A DNA stretch of 64,000 nucleotides from Candidatus Sulfotelmatobacter sp. (GCA_017883385.1 JADGNQ010000008.1:1-64000), one strand, 5' to 3'. Shown: positions 1 to 10,393, counted from the stretch's first letter. Made by a program: numbers and translations. Notes: generated by a model from the letters alone, not told the origin.

Positions 1-96
1 CGTATCAGGCTATGCCTTCAGGCATAGCGTAAATGCTGGCGAATCAATCACGCCTTCAGGCGCTGCCCACGCGGCATGCGACTTCTTCCGCAGCCT
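1..96 (-). repeat. REPIN/MITE-like element, truncated by window edge
   Basis: Positions 1-65 are the reverse complement of the core of the 11022-11141 element; ends in cttcttccgcagcct, matching its terminal inverted repeat with one mismatch. Confidence 0.8.
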
Positions 97-218
97 CTTC
101 ACCCGCTGCGGTACCCAGCGCCGAGGAAGTGCACCATTTTCTGTCCCCGCGTGGCGAGACAAATCGTCTCCTTTTGGGTTAAACCATACATAAGGGGCGT
201 CCGGGAGAAAGGCTCAAC

Positions 219-722
219 ATGAAGAAAATCATCGGACTTCTAGCATTCAGCCTCCTGTTTTCCCTCTCCGCCTTCGCACAACGTCACGGCGCTGGCGGGC
301 ACATCCCTTCCCACGGCCCCGCTCCCTCGCGGCAATCGCATCCGGCTCAGGAGAACCGCCATTTCAACGACAAGGCTGGCCATCCCGACGCTCCCCACGT
401 TCACTCCAACAGCAAGTGGATCGGCCACGACACCGGCCGCGGTGATCCGCACTACCACCTCGATCATCCCTGGGAGCACGGACACTTTACCGGCGGATTC
501 GGCCGCGGCCATGTCTGGCATCTCGCCGGCGGCGGTCCCAGCCGATTCTGGTTCGGCGGTTTCTACTTCGGCGTCGCCGACTTTGACCTCGGCTTCTGCA
601 ACGACTGGTTCTGGGATCGCGACGACGTCGTCATCTACGAAGATCCTGACCACGACGGCTATTACCTGGCCTACAACGTCAGGCTCGGAACCTACGTCCA
701 CGTGCTGTATCTCGGGGCGTAG
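219..722 (+). CDS. Secreted His/Gly-rich hypothetical protein
   Basis: N-terminal signal peptide [21 protein letters not shown]; histidine-rich mature region. Confidence 0.7.
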   Translation: MKKIIGLLAFSLLFSLSAFAQRHGAGGHIPSHGPAPSRQSHPAQENRHFNDKAGHPDAPHVHSNSKWIGHDTGRGDPHYHLDHPWEHGHFTGGFGRGHVWHLAGGGPSRFWFGGFYFGVADFDLGFCNDWFWDRDDVVIYEDPDHDGYYLAYNVRLGTYVHVLYLGA

Positions 723-754
723 CCGGCGCAAGCGCGGCGCGGGCTTCCATTAGA

Positions 755-2290
755 ATGGCGGGCATGAATCTCGCCTCTGGACCCGCGCCGCTCCGTCACT
801 TCGTTCTCAGGGTTGTACTCGTCTGCTGGCTTGCGGCCACCCCCGCTTCCCGCATCCTCGCGCAGGAGGCGGCTGTGCACGGGACGAACCCGGGCGCCGT
901 TCCAGCAGACCGGCTCAGTGAATCTTGGTGGGCAGACCGCCACAAGGCAGTCATCGAGGCCGCCCGAAATCACCCGGACACCCAACTCCTGCTCATCGGC
1001 GATTCCATCACCAACAATTACGACAAGGCGAACCCGCCGGATGAAAACTTCCAGCCGACCTGGAAGCAGTTCTACGAACCGCGCCAGGCGCTGAACCTTG
1101 GCTTCAGCGGCGATACCACGGCGAACGTCCTCTGGCGTCTCGATCACGGCGAAGTCGACGGACTGCATCCGAAGGCTGCAGTGCTGCTGATCGGCACCAA
1201 CAACACTTCACGACACTTCAACCAGACGGCTGAGGAAACCGAGAGTGGCATCGATGCCGTCATCGCCGACCTCGAGCAGCGCCTGCCAGAGACAAATATC
1301 CTGTTGCTCGGAATCCTGCCCAGCGACATCTCCGACAGCAAGACCGACAGCGACCGTGCCATCAACCAGTACTTGGCCGCTTGCTACGGCGAGAACCCCC
1401 GCGTCACTTATCTCGACCTCAATTCGATCTTCTACAAGAATGGCTCGTTGAACACCTCGCTCTTCTACGACCCGCGGCTCCCTCAGCATGGCAAGCCTCT
1501 GCATCCCGATACGAACGGTCAGCGCATGATGGCTGAGGCCATCGAACCCACACTCGCGAAGTTAATGGGCGATACTCCGCAGGTGCCTCTGGCATCCATG
1601 ACCGACATCAACCCGGCCATCATTCCCCAGCCTCGCCTCGAACTCGACATCTACGATTGGTACGCCAGACACCACGCCGAACTGGAACTTCAGAAAATCC
1701 TGAAGCCACGTGTCGTCCTGATCGGCGACTCGATCACGCATTTCTGGGATGGTCCCCCGAAAAGCACTCCAGTGAACGGGCCAACCGCTTGGCAGCGGGT
1801 ATTCGGCAGCATGCCCGTCATCAACATGGGCTTCGGTTGGGACCGCACCCAAAACGTGCTATGGCGACTCCGCCAGGGCGAGTTCCAGGGTCTCCACCCA
1901 GAGTGGGTAATTCTCGCGATCGGTACCAACAACATGACCGGGACAACCCAGGCGCGCGCCAGCACGCCGCAGGAGGTCGTCGATGGCATTGCTGCCATCT
2001 ACGCCGACATACACAAGCGTTCGCCTGAGAGCCACATCATTGTGATGGCCATCTTCCCCCGCGGTTCGAAACCGAGCGACCCATTGCGCAAGCCGATTCA
2101 GGATACGAACCGCCTGCTGGCGCGTCGCTTTGCCAACGATGCTTCTGTGACGTATCTCGATATCGGTGCGTCGCTTCTCGCTTCGGATGGCTCGCTGCCT
2201 GTCACGATGATGCCGGACGGCACCCACCCCAGCGATGCCGGCTACCAAATCTGGGCCGACGCCCTCATCAAAGCCGGAGTGAAGCCGTAA
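755..2290 (+). CDS. Tandem-domain SGNH/GDSL hydrolase
   Basis: Two copies of the LIGDSIT ... GTNN ... HP(D/S) block signature in one ORF. Confidence 0.85.
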   Translation: MAGMNLASGPAPLRHFVLRVVLVCWLAATPASRILAQEAAVHGTNPGAVPADRLSESWWADRHKAVIEAARNHPDTQLLLIGDSITNNYDKANPPDENFQPTWKQFYEPRQALNLGFSGDTTANVLWRLDHGEVDGLHPKAAVLLIGTNNTSRHFNQTAEETESGIDAVIADLEQRLPETNILLLGILPSDISDSKTDSDRAINQYLAACYGENPRVTYLDLNSIFYKNGSLNTSLFYDPRLPQHGKPLHPDTNGQRMMAEAIEPTLAKLMGDTPQVPLASMTDINPAIIPQPRLELDIYDWYARHHAELELQKILKPRVVLIGDSITHFWDGPPKSTPVNGPTAWQRVFGSMPVINMGFGWDRTQNVLWRLRQGEFQGLHPEWVILAIGTNNMTGTTQARASTPQEVVDGIAAIYADIHKRSPESHIIVMAIFPRGSKPSDPLRKPIQDTNRLLARRFANDASVTYLDIGASLLASDGSLPVTMMPDGTHPSDAGYQIWADALIKAGVKP

Positions 2291-2328
2291 AGCATCGAGC
2301 GACGGCACAGCGCTCTTAGCCGCTCGGT

Positions 2329-4782
2329 CTATTCGCTGCGCAACGCCTGTATGGGATCTACCCGCGTTGCTCGGAGTGCCGGGAGACACATGGCGGAGAG
2401 GGAGATCACGAGCAGGATGAGCGCCGCGATGCTATACACCGAAGGGTCAAAACTATCGATAGGCATCCATGAATTCTTTGTGAGACGCATCCAAGCCCAT
2501 GCGGCCGGCAGGGCCATTGCCAGCCCGAGGAGAAAGCCGATGCCGATCTGGCGAAGACCTCTTTTCACGATTGAGCGGAAGATCGACTGGCGGGTCGCTC
2601 CCAGCGTCATCTGAATGCCGAACTCGCGCGTGCGCTGGCTGATGGCGAAAGTGAGCACACTATAGACGCCGGTGGTGGCCAGGACTAAGGCGATGCCCGC
2701 CATGAAGAGGATGATCTTAGCCAGGGAGCGCATGTCCGAGGCGTTGCTTTCAAGGAAATCCCGGATGGTAGACGGAGTGCTCTCTTGCGTCGCATCCAGG
2801 GTCTTGACGATCTGTTCGATGGATGCAGCGACAGGCGTAGCGCCGCCGCTGAACCGCACGAAGAGCTGACCATCGAGCTCCTGCTCATTGCGCAACGTGT
2901 AAAGCCTGGGCCCGTCGAGGATGCTGAAGCGTTCCGAGCGCGTGTCGCCGGCTACCCCAATCACGACCAGATGCCTGTCATCCGGTGTGACGACGATTTT
3001 GCCGACAGGGTCGCTATCGGCCCAGAATGCTTTCGCGAATGCCTGGGAGACGACGGCGACCTGGGTGCTGTTGTTAGCGGAGACGTCGGAGCGCAGGAAT
3101 GACCGGCCATGCATAAGGGGGATGCCAAAGGTCGAAAAGAACTCCAGAGACACATTGTCGATGGATGCGGGACGCCCCTGCCCACGGCTCTGTGTGTCGA
3201 GACGAACCTCGCTGATGGGCGCCCCCGTGAAGGGCGCGAGGCTTGCCCATGCTATGGACTGAATTCCTGGGACCTGGAGGATGCGTGACTTCAGCGAGCG
3301 CGCGAGGGCCAGCGCCGAAGCCTCCGTGTAGGGAGGAATCTCGACGTCAAGTGGAACGGTCATCGTGTGACGGGTTTCAAAGCCCGGATCGGTGTTGACG
3401 ATCGAAAAAGGCAGGCGCGCGAAGAGAACGGCGGCAGCAAGAAGCACGAAGCTCATGGCAAGCTGCACCACGATCAGCGCGCTGGTTGTGTGCGAGCGCA
3501 TGGTGGCCGAACCCTCGCGCCCCTTCAGCGCAGTGACCAGATCGAATCGAAATGACTCGCGCATAGGCGCGAGGGCAGAAGCCGCAGTGGCAATGAGTAC
3601 AAGAGCAGCAAGATAGCCAAAGACCTTCCAATCCGGCCGTATGACGGATGCGACCGCGGCCGCTGCCGGATCGATGGCTGAGAAGAGGAGAAAAGGAAAA
3701 CGGGCGGCCAGATAAATGCTCGCCACGCCAGCGGCTGCGGCGGTAAAGAAACTCTCAAGCGCCAGCATGCGGATAAGCCGCGCGCGTCCGGCGCCGAGAG
3801 CAAGACGGACCGCGATTTCACCGCGGCGCGTGATAGAGCGCGACAGGAAGAGCATCGTCACGTTGGTGCACGCCAGCAGCAGCACGAGGGCGAGCGGTCC
3901 CAAAATCAGGGCCATGAGAATTGTCGCGATCGAATGCATTGCCGGATTGTGGATGAACGATCCATCGGTGAGCACCAAGGACGTCTTCCGGTCTAGCGTA
4001 AACACCTTCTGCTCAAAGTAGGATCGGTCCCGCCGGCGGATGATCGTTTGCAACTCCGCGGTGGCATCGGTGCGCGAGTATCCGCGGCGTAGGCGCCCGG
4101 CAACCGTAAGCCAGGCCCAGTTGGGATTCTGGAACGCGCTGTTGCCATGACTGAATGCGGGCTGCAGGCTGTAAGGGATCCAGACACCCGCGGACAGCAT
4201 ATTTGCCGATTTATCGGAGGTTACGCCGATCACTGTCATCGGCTGGCAGCTGATATGGATGACCTTTCCAATGATGAGCGGATCGGATGAGTAATAGTTT
4301 CTCCAGAAATGCTCGCTGAGCACGGCAACTTGTACCGCTGTGCCCGGGATGCACTCATCGGGATTGAAAAAGCGGCCCATGAGCGGACGATCGATTCCGA
4401 AAACGCGAAAGTAGTTACAGGTAACGAGCAGCGAGGCACCACTTGGCCGGCGAACGTCGTCGAACGTGGTGGCGATCATTTGCCATGCCGCCACATCGGC
4501 GAGTGAACGCGCTTCGGCTTGAATCGCGTCGTAGTCTCCTGCGTTGAAGGAAGAATCTCTGGACGGTCCGAAGTACCAGCCTTGATAGCTGGGATAGATC
4601 AGGACAAAGCTGGCGGGGTCTTTCTTGGTCGGAGAGTTGAGGAACAGGAAATTGAGGATGGCGAAAACGCCTGCGTTCAGTCCGATGCCGACGGACAGAG
4701 CAAGCACCACGACAAAGGTCAGGAGCGGCGTCCGGCGGGCGGAGCGGATGACGTACAGAACGTCTTGCCGGTCAATCAACAT
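2329..4782 (-). CDS. ABC transporter permease, FtsX/MacB type (acidobacterial duplicated orphan permease-like)
   Basis: 817 aa with MacB-like periplasmic domains and two FtsX-type TM modules; no adjacent ATPase gene. Confidence 0.85.
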   Translation of the reverse strand: MLIDRQDVLYVIRSARRTPLLTFVVVLALSVGIGLNAGVFAILNFLFLNSPTKKDPASFVLIYPSYQGWYFGPSRDSSFNAGDYDAIQAEARSLADVAAWQMIATTFDDVRRPSGASLLVTCNYFRVFGIDRPLMGRFFNPDECIPGTAVQVAVLSEHFWRNYYSSDPLIIGKVIHISCQPMTVIGVTSDKSANMLSAGVWIPYSLQPAFSHGNSAFQNPNWAWLTVAGRLRRGYSRTDATAELQTIIRRRDRSYFEQKVFTLDRKTSLVLTDGSFIHNPAMHSIATILMALILGPLALVLLLACTNVTMLFLSRSITRRGEIAVRLALGAGRARLIRMLALESFFTAAAAGVASIYLAARFPFLLFSAIDPAAAAVASVIRPDWKVFGYLAALVLIATAASALAPMRESFRFDLVTALKGREGSATMRSHTTSALIVVQLAMSFVLLAAAVLFARLPFSIVNTDPGFETRHTMTVPLDVEIPPYTEASALALARSLKSRILQVPGIQSIAWASLAPFTGAPISEVRLDTQSRGQGRPASIDNVSLEFFSTFGIPLMHGRSFLRSDVSANNSTQVAVVSQAFAKAFWADSDPVGKIVVTPDDRHLVVIGVAGDTRSERFSILDGPRLYTLRNEQELDGQLFVRFSGGATPVAASIEQIVKTLDATQESTPSTIRDFLESNASDMRSLAKIILFMAGIALVLATTGVYSVLTFAISQRTREFGIQMTLGATRQSIFRSIVKRGLRQIGIGFLLGLAMALPAAWAWMRLTKNSWMPIDSFDPSVYSIAALILLVISLSAMCLPALRATRVDPIQALRSE

Positions 4783-5155
4783 CTCGGCCGTACCTCAGAA
4801 CCTTCGAGAGACAAGCTTCGCAAAAGCACAGCCGATTGGCAAGATCTAGCGCTCGGTTGACGTAACACCGCGATTACACTCATCGGCTGGCGTTGTGACT
4901 GGCGTCGCCGTCAAGCCGGGTAGCGCCGTCTTACGACACTTCTCAATGGGTTTGGCCTTGAGGCGTCTGAGCTGAGTTCTTCAGCTAACTGTTCAGCCTC
5001 TAGTGGGCGCGTTCTTTGTCGGTGAAAAACTCCTTATCCGCCGCTTGCTGGAGATTCACGTCGTCTCGTTTGTCGTCCTTTGCGGAACCCAACCCCGACG
5101 CCTTCCGTACTCCGACGTATAATGCTGCCAGATTTTTTCGCCAGTCCCGCGCCCC

Positions 5156-5572
5156 ATGAGCCTCCCCAGAATCGGCCAGCCCAGAATGACCATCGCCTCC
5201 GTGGCGTTCGCCCTTTGTTGCTTGTTGTCCACCGCGCGCCTGGCCATTGACGCACCCACTCCCTCGAGTTTGAAAACTTCCAACCGCGAAATCGCGAGGC
5301 GCTCCGACCAGCGATTCTCCGCGCTGAAAGCCGCTCTGCCGGAACGCGGAGTCGTCGGCTACATCGGAGAGCCCGGTACCCCCGCTCTCGCCGACTACTA
5401 TCTCACTCAATACGCGCTCGCCCCGTTGGTCATCGATCATTCCTCGAATCATGCCCTGGTCGTCGGCAACTTCCCCGCTTCGCCCGCCCTGAGCGCACCG
5501 TTGGACGATCTGCACCTGGTCAAGGATTTCGGCGACGGAGTGTTGCTCTTCGCGCCCGAGGACGCAAAGTAA
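5156..5572 (+). CDS. Hypothetical protein
   Basis: Hydrophobic N-terminus; stop TAA directly abuts the ATG of the next ORF. Confidence 0.55.
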   Translation: MSLPRIGQPRMTIASVAFALCCLLSTARLAIDAPTPSSLKTSNREIARRSDQRFSALKAALPERGVVGYIGEPGTPALADYYLTQYALAPLVIDHSSNHALVVGNFPASPALSAPLDDLHLVKDFGDGVLLFAPEDAK

Positions 5573-7069
5573 ATGTCGCTCGCGCTGCCTGCCTTCCTAT
5601 GTCTGGCATCGGGGTTCTTACTCGTATGCCTGGGCTGGTCTCGCAGAGGTCTAATCGTCTCTGACTATTTGCTCAGGACATCTTTGTCGGTCGGCTTAGG
5701 CCTGGGAATCTTCTCCGTCGTCTTCTTTCTGTCGTTGCTGCTCCGGGTCACGCACTTGATCCTGGTCGATGGCGCAGTGTTCGCGTTACTTTTCGTCGCC
5801 TGCTTCTTGCTCCGAGCCCGCGCCACAGCCGCGAATGCGGTTCCCCAGATAAAAGAGAATCCTGACCAACCCGCGTGGCTTGACCGGTTCCTGACCGCCG
5901 CCTTCGCCATCACGCTCTGCGCTGCGCTCTATGCCGCAGTCATGCGCACGTTGGCTTATCCCCACGGCGACGGGTGGGACGCCTTCTCCATCTGGAATCT
6001 CCACGCCCGTTTCCTCTTTCGCGGCGGAGCCAACTGGCGCGACGGATTCACTCCCCTGCTCCCGTGGTCGCACCCCGACTACCCGCTGCTTCTTCCCGCC
6101 GCCGTCGCGCACTTCTGGAGTTATCTCGGCCACGACAGCCCAGCCGTCCCCGCCGTCATCGGTTTTCTCTTCACCTTCTGCGCGGTCGGACTCTTGTTCG
6201 CGGCACTCTCCATCCTCCGCGGCCGCATGCCCGCTCTGCTTGGAGCGACCGCTCTATGCGCAACGCCTTCTTTCATCGAACAAGGAACTGCGCAGTACGC
6301 CGATGTTCCTCTCTCATTCTTCCTCCTGGCCAGCATCGCACTGCTCTGTCTTCACGACGATCGCGAGCAGGCCGGTTACTCGAATAACGACCGTACAAAT
6401 GACGACTGCAAACACAATGCTCCTTCGCTCTGCTCGCCAGGATTGCTTGTCCTCTCCGGCCTCGCCGCCGCCTGCGCTGCTTGGACCAAGAACGAGGGTC
6501 TTCTGTTTCTATGCGCGATTGTCCTGGCGCGTCTGATCATTCTTATACGCCGCGAAGTTTCCCCGAAGAACTGGATCGCTCGCGTGCTCCATATCGCTCC
6601 TCTGCTCGTCGCGATCGTCCCAGCACTTCTCTTCATCGCCTTCTTCAAGCACTCCATCGCGCCGCCAGGAGATATCCTCTCCGGTCACAACACCATGCTC
6701 CACAAACTGCTCGACCCCGCCCGCTATTGGGCCATCATCAAGTGGTACTTCAAAGGATTCTTCCGCTTCGGCCGCTGGCTGCTGATTCCGGGAACGCTCG
6801 TGTTGACTGGTTTCTACTTCGCTGCCGGAAAGCAAGAGCACGCCAAACCTCAAAACGGCATTCGTACCTCGGTCCTCGCCCTGGCCTTGACCCTCGCCGG
6901 ATACTTTGCCGTCTACCTCATCACTCCCTACGACATCTACTGGCACCTACGTTTCTCGCTAACCCGTCTCTTGCTTCAACTCTGGCCCAGCGCCATCTTC
7001 CTCTTCTTTCTCTCCGTCAAGTGTGGCAACGCATGTGGCGAGCACTCACGTGTTGCGGACTTGCCCTGA
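5573..7069 (+). CDS. Multi-pass membrane protein, glycosyltransferase family 39-like
   Basis: Many TM segments; AYPHGDGWDAFSIWNLHARF-type loop as in GT39-like proteins. Confidence 0.6.
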   Translation: MSLALPAFLCLASGFLLVCLGWSRRGLIVSDYLLRTSLSVGLGLGIFSVVFFLSLLLRVTHLILVDGAVFALLFVACFLLRARATAANAVPQIKENPDQPAWLDRFLTAAFAITLCAALYAAVMRTLAYPHGDGWDAFSIWNLHARFLFRGGANWRDGFTPLLPWSHPDYPLLLPAAVAHFWSYLGHDSPAVPAVIGFLFTFCAVGLLFAALSILRGRMPALLGATALCATPSFIEQGTAQYADVPLSFFLLASIALLCLHDDREQAGYSNNDRTNDDCKHNAPSLCSPGLLVLSGLAAACAAWTKNEGLLFLCAIVLARLIILIRREVSPKNWIARVLHIAPLLVAIVPALLFIAFFKHSIAPPGDILSGHNTMLHKLLDPARYWAIIKWYFKGFFRFGRWLLIPGTLVLTGFYFAAGKQEHAKPQNGIRTSVLALALTLAGYFAVYLITPYDIYWHLRFSLTRLLLQLWPSAIFLFFLSVKCGNACGEHSRVADLP

Positions 7070-7227
7070 GCGCGGTCGAAGGAGCCCCCGCCCCGCAGCC
7101 TTTGACGTTGACCTTAGTCTTGCCCCCCAACGTTTACTAAGCGACCAATAGCCTCTCGCTAACGTCTCAAAATGAACCTATTCCTATCATTACTCGGCCC
7201 TATTCAGAGATTTCGGCCTGCTTCCCC

Positions 7228-7255
7228 TTGACTTAGGGTCAAATCCTTGTAATAA
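7228..7255 (+). promoter_or_regulatory. Putative sigma70-like promoter of rpsU
   Basis: TTGACT (7228-7233), 16-nt spacer, TAATAA (7250-7255). Confidence 0.45.
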
Positions 7256-7294
7256 CTATCCGGTCCATCCGGACGGGTTTGGGGGTGTATCAGT

Positions 7295-7492
7295 TTGGCA
7301 GAAGTTAGGCTTCAAGAGGGAGAGTCCCTCGAGAACGCTCTGCGTCGCTTCAAGCGCAAGGTGCAACAGGAAGACATTATCAAGGAGGTCAAGCGCCACT
7401 CCTTTTACCTGAAGCCCGGCGAGAAAAAGCGTGTGAAGGCCGCGCTCGCTCGCAAACGAGCCCGCAAGAAAACTCGCAAAGAACAGGACTAA
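7295..7492 (+). CDS. rpsU: 30S ribosomal protein S21
   Basis: MAEVRLQEGESLENALRRFKRKVQQEDIIKEVKRHSFYLKPGEKKR; TTG start. Confidence 0.95.
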   Translation: MAEVRLQEGESLENALRRFKRKVQQEDIIKEVKRHSFYLKPGEKKRVKAALARKRARKKTRKEQD

Positions 7493-7756
7493 CGCATGAA
7501 GGGGCCGCTCCTTCCCGGGGCGGCTCTGCTTGATCTGGCCCCCACCAAGTTGAGCCGCAACCGGGACGATTCATATTCATAATTCTCCGGCATCTAAGCA
7601 CGATAGTTTGTACCCACGCTCCATTCCAGGAGCGTGACGGGCCGAGTCCATGGGGCAGTATGAGGGGGGATGTAACAACCTGTATTTCTCCGTACCACCG
7701 CAGTTCTTTCCCCGCGGGTGGGTGCGCGAAAACGGGCTGAAGGGAGCCATCCTCAA

Positions 7757-8074
7757 ATGGAATTTCAGGACAAGGTGCTGAAGTGTATCGACTGTGGGGG
7801 TGATTTTGTTTTCACCGCCGGGGAACAGCTTTTCTTTCACGACAAGCAATTCAAAAACGAGCCCAAGCGTTGCAAGGCTTGTAAGACCAAGCGGATCGCC
7901 GTTCTCGGCGCGCCTCCTGCGCCTGGACAAAACTACCGCTACACCAAGGTCGAGACCCAGGCCACCTGTTCGGGATGCGGAAAACAAACCACCGTCCCTT
8001 TCCGTCCCACGCAAGGCCGCCCCGTCTTCTGCCGTGAATGCTTCCAGTCGCGGAGGACTGCGGCTTCGGCCTGA
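7757..8074 (+). CDS. Zinc-ribbon domain protein
   Basis: MEFQDKVLKCIDCGGDFVFTAGEQLFFHDKQ with paired CxxC motifs; start placed at internal ATG. Confidence 0.8.
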   Translation: MEFQDKVLKCIDCGGDFVFTAGEQLFFHDKQFKNEPKRCKACKTKRIAVLGAPPAPGQNYRYTKVETQATCSGCGKQTTVPFRPTQGRPVFCRECFQSRRTAASA

Positions 8075-8115
8075 TCGCCTAGCGGAGGCGGGTTCGGACG
8101 AAGCGTGGCAGGAGT

Positions 8116-9687
8116 GTGCGCTACCATAGAAGCGTGCCCGGATACTACGTAGAGAACTTCGGTTGCCGCGCCACGCAAGCCGACGGCGCCGCTCTCGAAC
8201 GCCAGTTCGAGGAGCGCGGTCTTGCTCGAGCCTCCACTCCGGCGCATGCTTCCGTCGTTGTGTTGAATACCTGCACCGTCACGGCGGCGGCGGATCAGGA
8301 TGCGCGCGCGGCCATTCGCCGCGTGCAGCGGCAGAATCCCGACGCAGAAATTGTTGTCACCGGTTGCTACGCGCAGCGGGCTCCCGAAGAGATCGCGGCA
8401 CTTCCTGGCGTGAGTCTCGTCGTTGGCAACTCGCACAAGCATCAACTGGCAGAGATTGTCAGCGCCACTCGTGTCGAGTCGTCTCGCGGTCTTGGGTGGC
8501 GCGGCGCTTTAAGCGCTGCGAAAGGCCCAAATGGATTGGAACGGGCTTCAGCCCCCGAGGGACGCGGGTTCGTCCCGCTGGCTGATCTGACTGAGAACCG
8601 AGAACTGAGAACTGAGAACTCGATCTACGTCTCTGATATCTTCGCTCACACTGAACTGCTGGCCGTGCCCGTGTTCGATGCGGTCAATGAGCGCACCCGG
8701 CCCAACCTCAAAGTACAGGACGGATGCGACAACCGTTGTTCGTTTTGCGTGATCCCTTACGTCCGCGGGCAAAGCCGTTCGCTGGAGATGCGGCAGATTA
8801 TCCGCGAAGTGAATACGCTGGTCGAGTCCGGATATCGCGAAGTCGTGATCAGCGGGATTAATCTGGGGCGCTGGGGACGGGACTTACCTGTCAGCTTACC
8901 TGTCGGCTCTCAGCTTTCAGCCCTCAGCACTCGTCAACGACTAACGACTAACGACCAACGACTGACATCACTCATTCGCGCCATTCTTTCTGAGACCGCG
9001 CTCGAAAGACTCCGCATCTCCTCGGTCGAACCCATGGACTGGTCCGACGAACTCATTTCGCTCGTCGCTTCATCGCCGCGCATTGCCAAGCATGCGCATG
9101 TGCCCATGCAATCGGGGAGTGATGCGGTGTTGCGGCGCATGCATCGCAAGTATCGTCCGTGGCATTATCGGGAGAAGATTGAGACGATTCGCGCGGCCAT
9201 GCCGACCGCGGCGATCGGCGCCGACGTGATGGTCGGATTCCCGGGCGAGACCGATGCTGAGTTCGAAGCCACGCGCCGGATGATCGAGGAGTTGCCGTTC
9301 ACCTATCTGCACGTGTTCACGTACTCCGCGCGGCCCGGAACTCCGGCTGCGTCGATGGCGAACCAAGTCCCGGTACACGTAGCCCGCGAGCGCAACCGCA
9401 TCCTGCGCGAGTTGGCCGCTGAGAAGAAATTGCCTTTCACGCGCGGGTTTGTCGGTAAGACGTTGGAGGCGATCACCCTCAATGCGATCGGCCACGACGG
9501 CAACGACGAATTCACCGAAGCGCTCACCGACAATTATCTGAAGTTGCGTCTGCGCGGGCGGCACCATCCAAACCGCTGGCTGGCCGCGCGAATTGACGAC
9601 GTGGTGGATGGAGCGCTGGTCGGGCGGGAAGCCGTTTCGAGTCTACCGTTTGCGGAACTTGAAACTCGCCTTTCTGCAGTCCGTTGA
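8116..9687 (+). CDS. mtaB: tRNA (t6A37) C2-methylthiotransferase, MiaB/MtaB family
   Basis: Radical SAM CDNRCSFC motif, N-terminal methylthiotransferase domain; two in-frame repeat-derived inserts. Confidence 0.85.
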   Translation: MRYHRSVPGYYVENFGCRATQADGAALERQFEERGLARASTPAHASVVVLNTCTVTAAADQDARAAIRRVQRQNPDAEIVVTGCYAQRAPEEIAALPGVSLVVGNSHKHQLAEIVSATRVESSRGLGWRGALSAAKGPNGLERASAPEGRGFVPLADLTENRELRTENSIYVSDIFAHTELLAVPVFDAVNERTRPNLKVQDGCDNRCSFCVIPYVRGQSRSLEMRQIIREVNTLVESGYREVVISGINLGRWGRDLPVSLPVGSQLSALSTRQRLTTNDQRLTSLIRAILSETALERLRISSVEPMDWSDELISLVASSPRIAKHAHVPMQSGSDAVLRRMHRKYRPWHYREKIETIRAAMPTAAIGADVMVGFPGETDAEFEATRRMIEELPFTYLHVFTYSARPGTPAASMANQVPVHVARERNRILRELAAEKKLPFTRGFVGKTLEAITLNAIGHDGNDEFTEALTDNYLKLRLRGRHHPNRWLAARIDDVVDGALVGREAVSSLPFAELETRLSAVR

Positions 9688-9701
9688 TCAGCGTCGGTCC
9701 T

Positions 9702-10127
9702 CTATCTTCCTCCTTTTTTCCGCAATAGGTGCCATGCCTCTTCGTAGCGCGCATACTTCTGCTTCTTCATCCCCGGCGCCACCCGGATATTGCTCTTCAA
9801 CCGCAGCACCACCCGCGACGGCAGGATGAACCACGTCTTCTTCTCCAGCACGTAGATCGCAAAAAAGTCCACGTCCTTGACCCGGTAGTAGCGAATGCCT
9901 GTTCTTTTCAGATAACAGATGTAACCTCCGTCTCCGCGCGGCACGTCCGTCGATTTCACCTGCACCCGCCGGAACCGCCCGTCATCCTCCACCGACACGT
10001 CGTACCGCGCCGAGTCTCCCCAGGGTTTCGAAACATTGAAACCGAGTTCCGCGCCCCGCATCATGAAGATCAACTCCACCCATTCGCCCCGCCGTTTATA
10101 AGTGGCAAACTTCCCCTTGCTTCCCAT
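9702..10127 (-). CDS. PD-(D/E)XK endonuclease of the group I intron-associated type
   Basis: GEWVELIFMMRGAELGFNVSKPWGDSARYDVSVEDDGRFRRVQVKSTD: D...xVK core. Confidence 0.65.
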   Translation of the reverse strand: MGSKGKFATYKRRGEWVELIFMMRGAELGFNVSKPWGDSARYDVSVEDDGRFRRVQVKSTDVPRGDGGYICYLKRTGIRYYRVKDVDFFAIYVLEKKTWFILPSRVVLRLKSNIRVAPGMKKQKYARYEEAWHLLRKKGGR

Positions 10128-10147
10128 GGATTCGCCCCAAAAACACA

Positions 10148-10176
10148 AAAGGCGCCAGCCTGTAGGCTGCGCCTTT
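10148..10176 (-). terminator. Putative minus-strand terminator
   Basis: AAAGGCGC-c-AGCC-TGTA-GGCT-GCGCCTTT stem, followed on the minus strand by TGTGTTTTT. Confidence 0.4.
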
Positions 10177-10393
10177 GGTTCCCTTCAGAAATTTTGGTCT
10201 ATATCTATATTTTATCAATTTGGACCAGGTGAAGTGGACATTTTGCCAAGAATCTATTTGCTTTGCATGCATGGGGATGGGGCGAATCGGGTGCGATTTG
10301 CCTATTGACAAGATTTTGCCAAAAACGCCTCCCGACGAATCCATCGGCTTGGCACTCTGCTGAGAGACTCATTTCCTTGGCGATGCCATGCCA

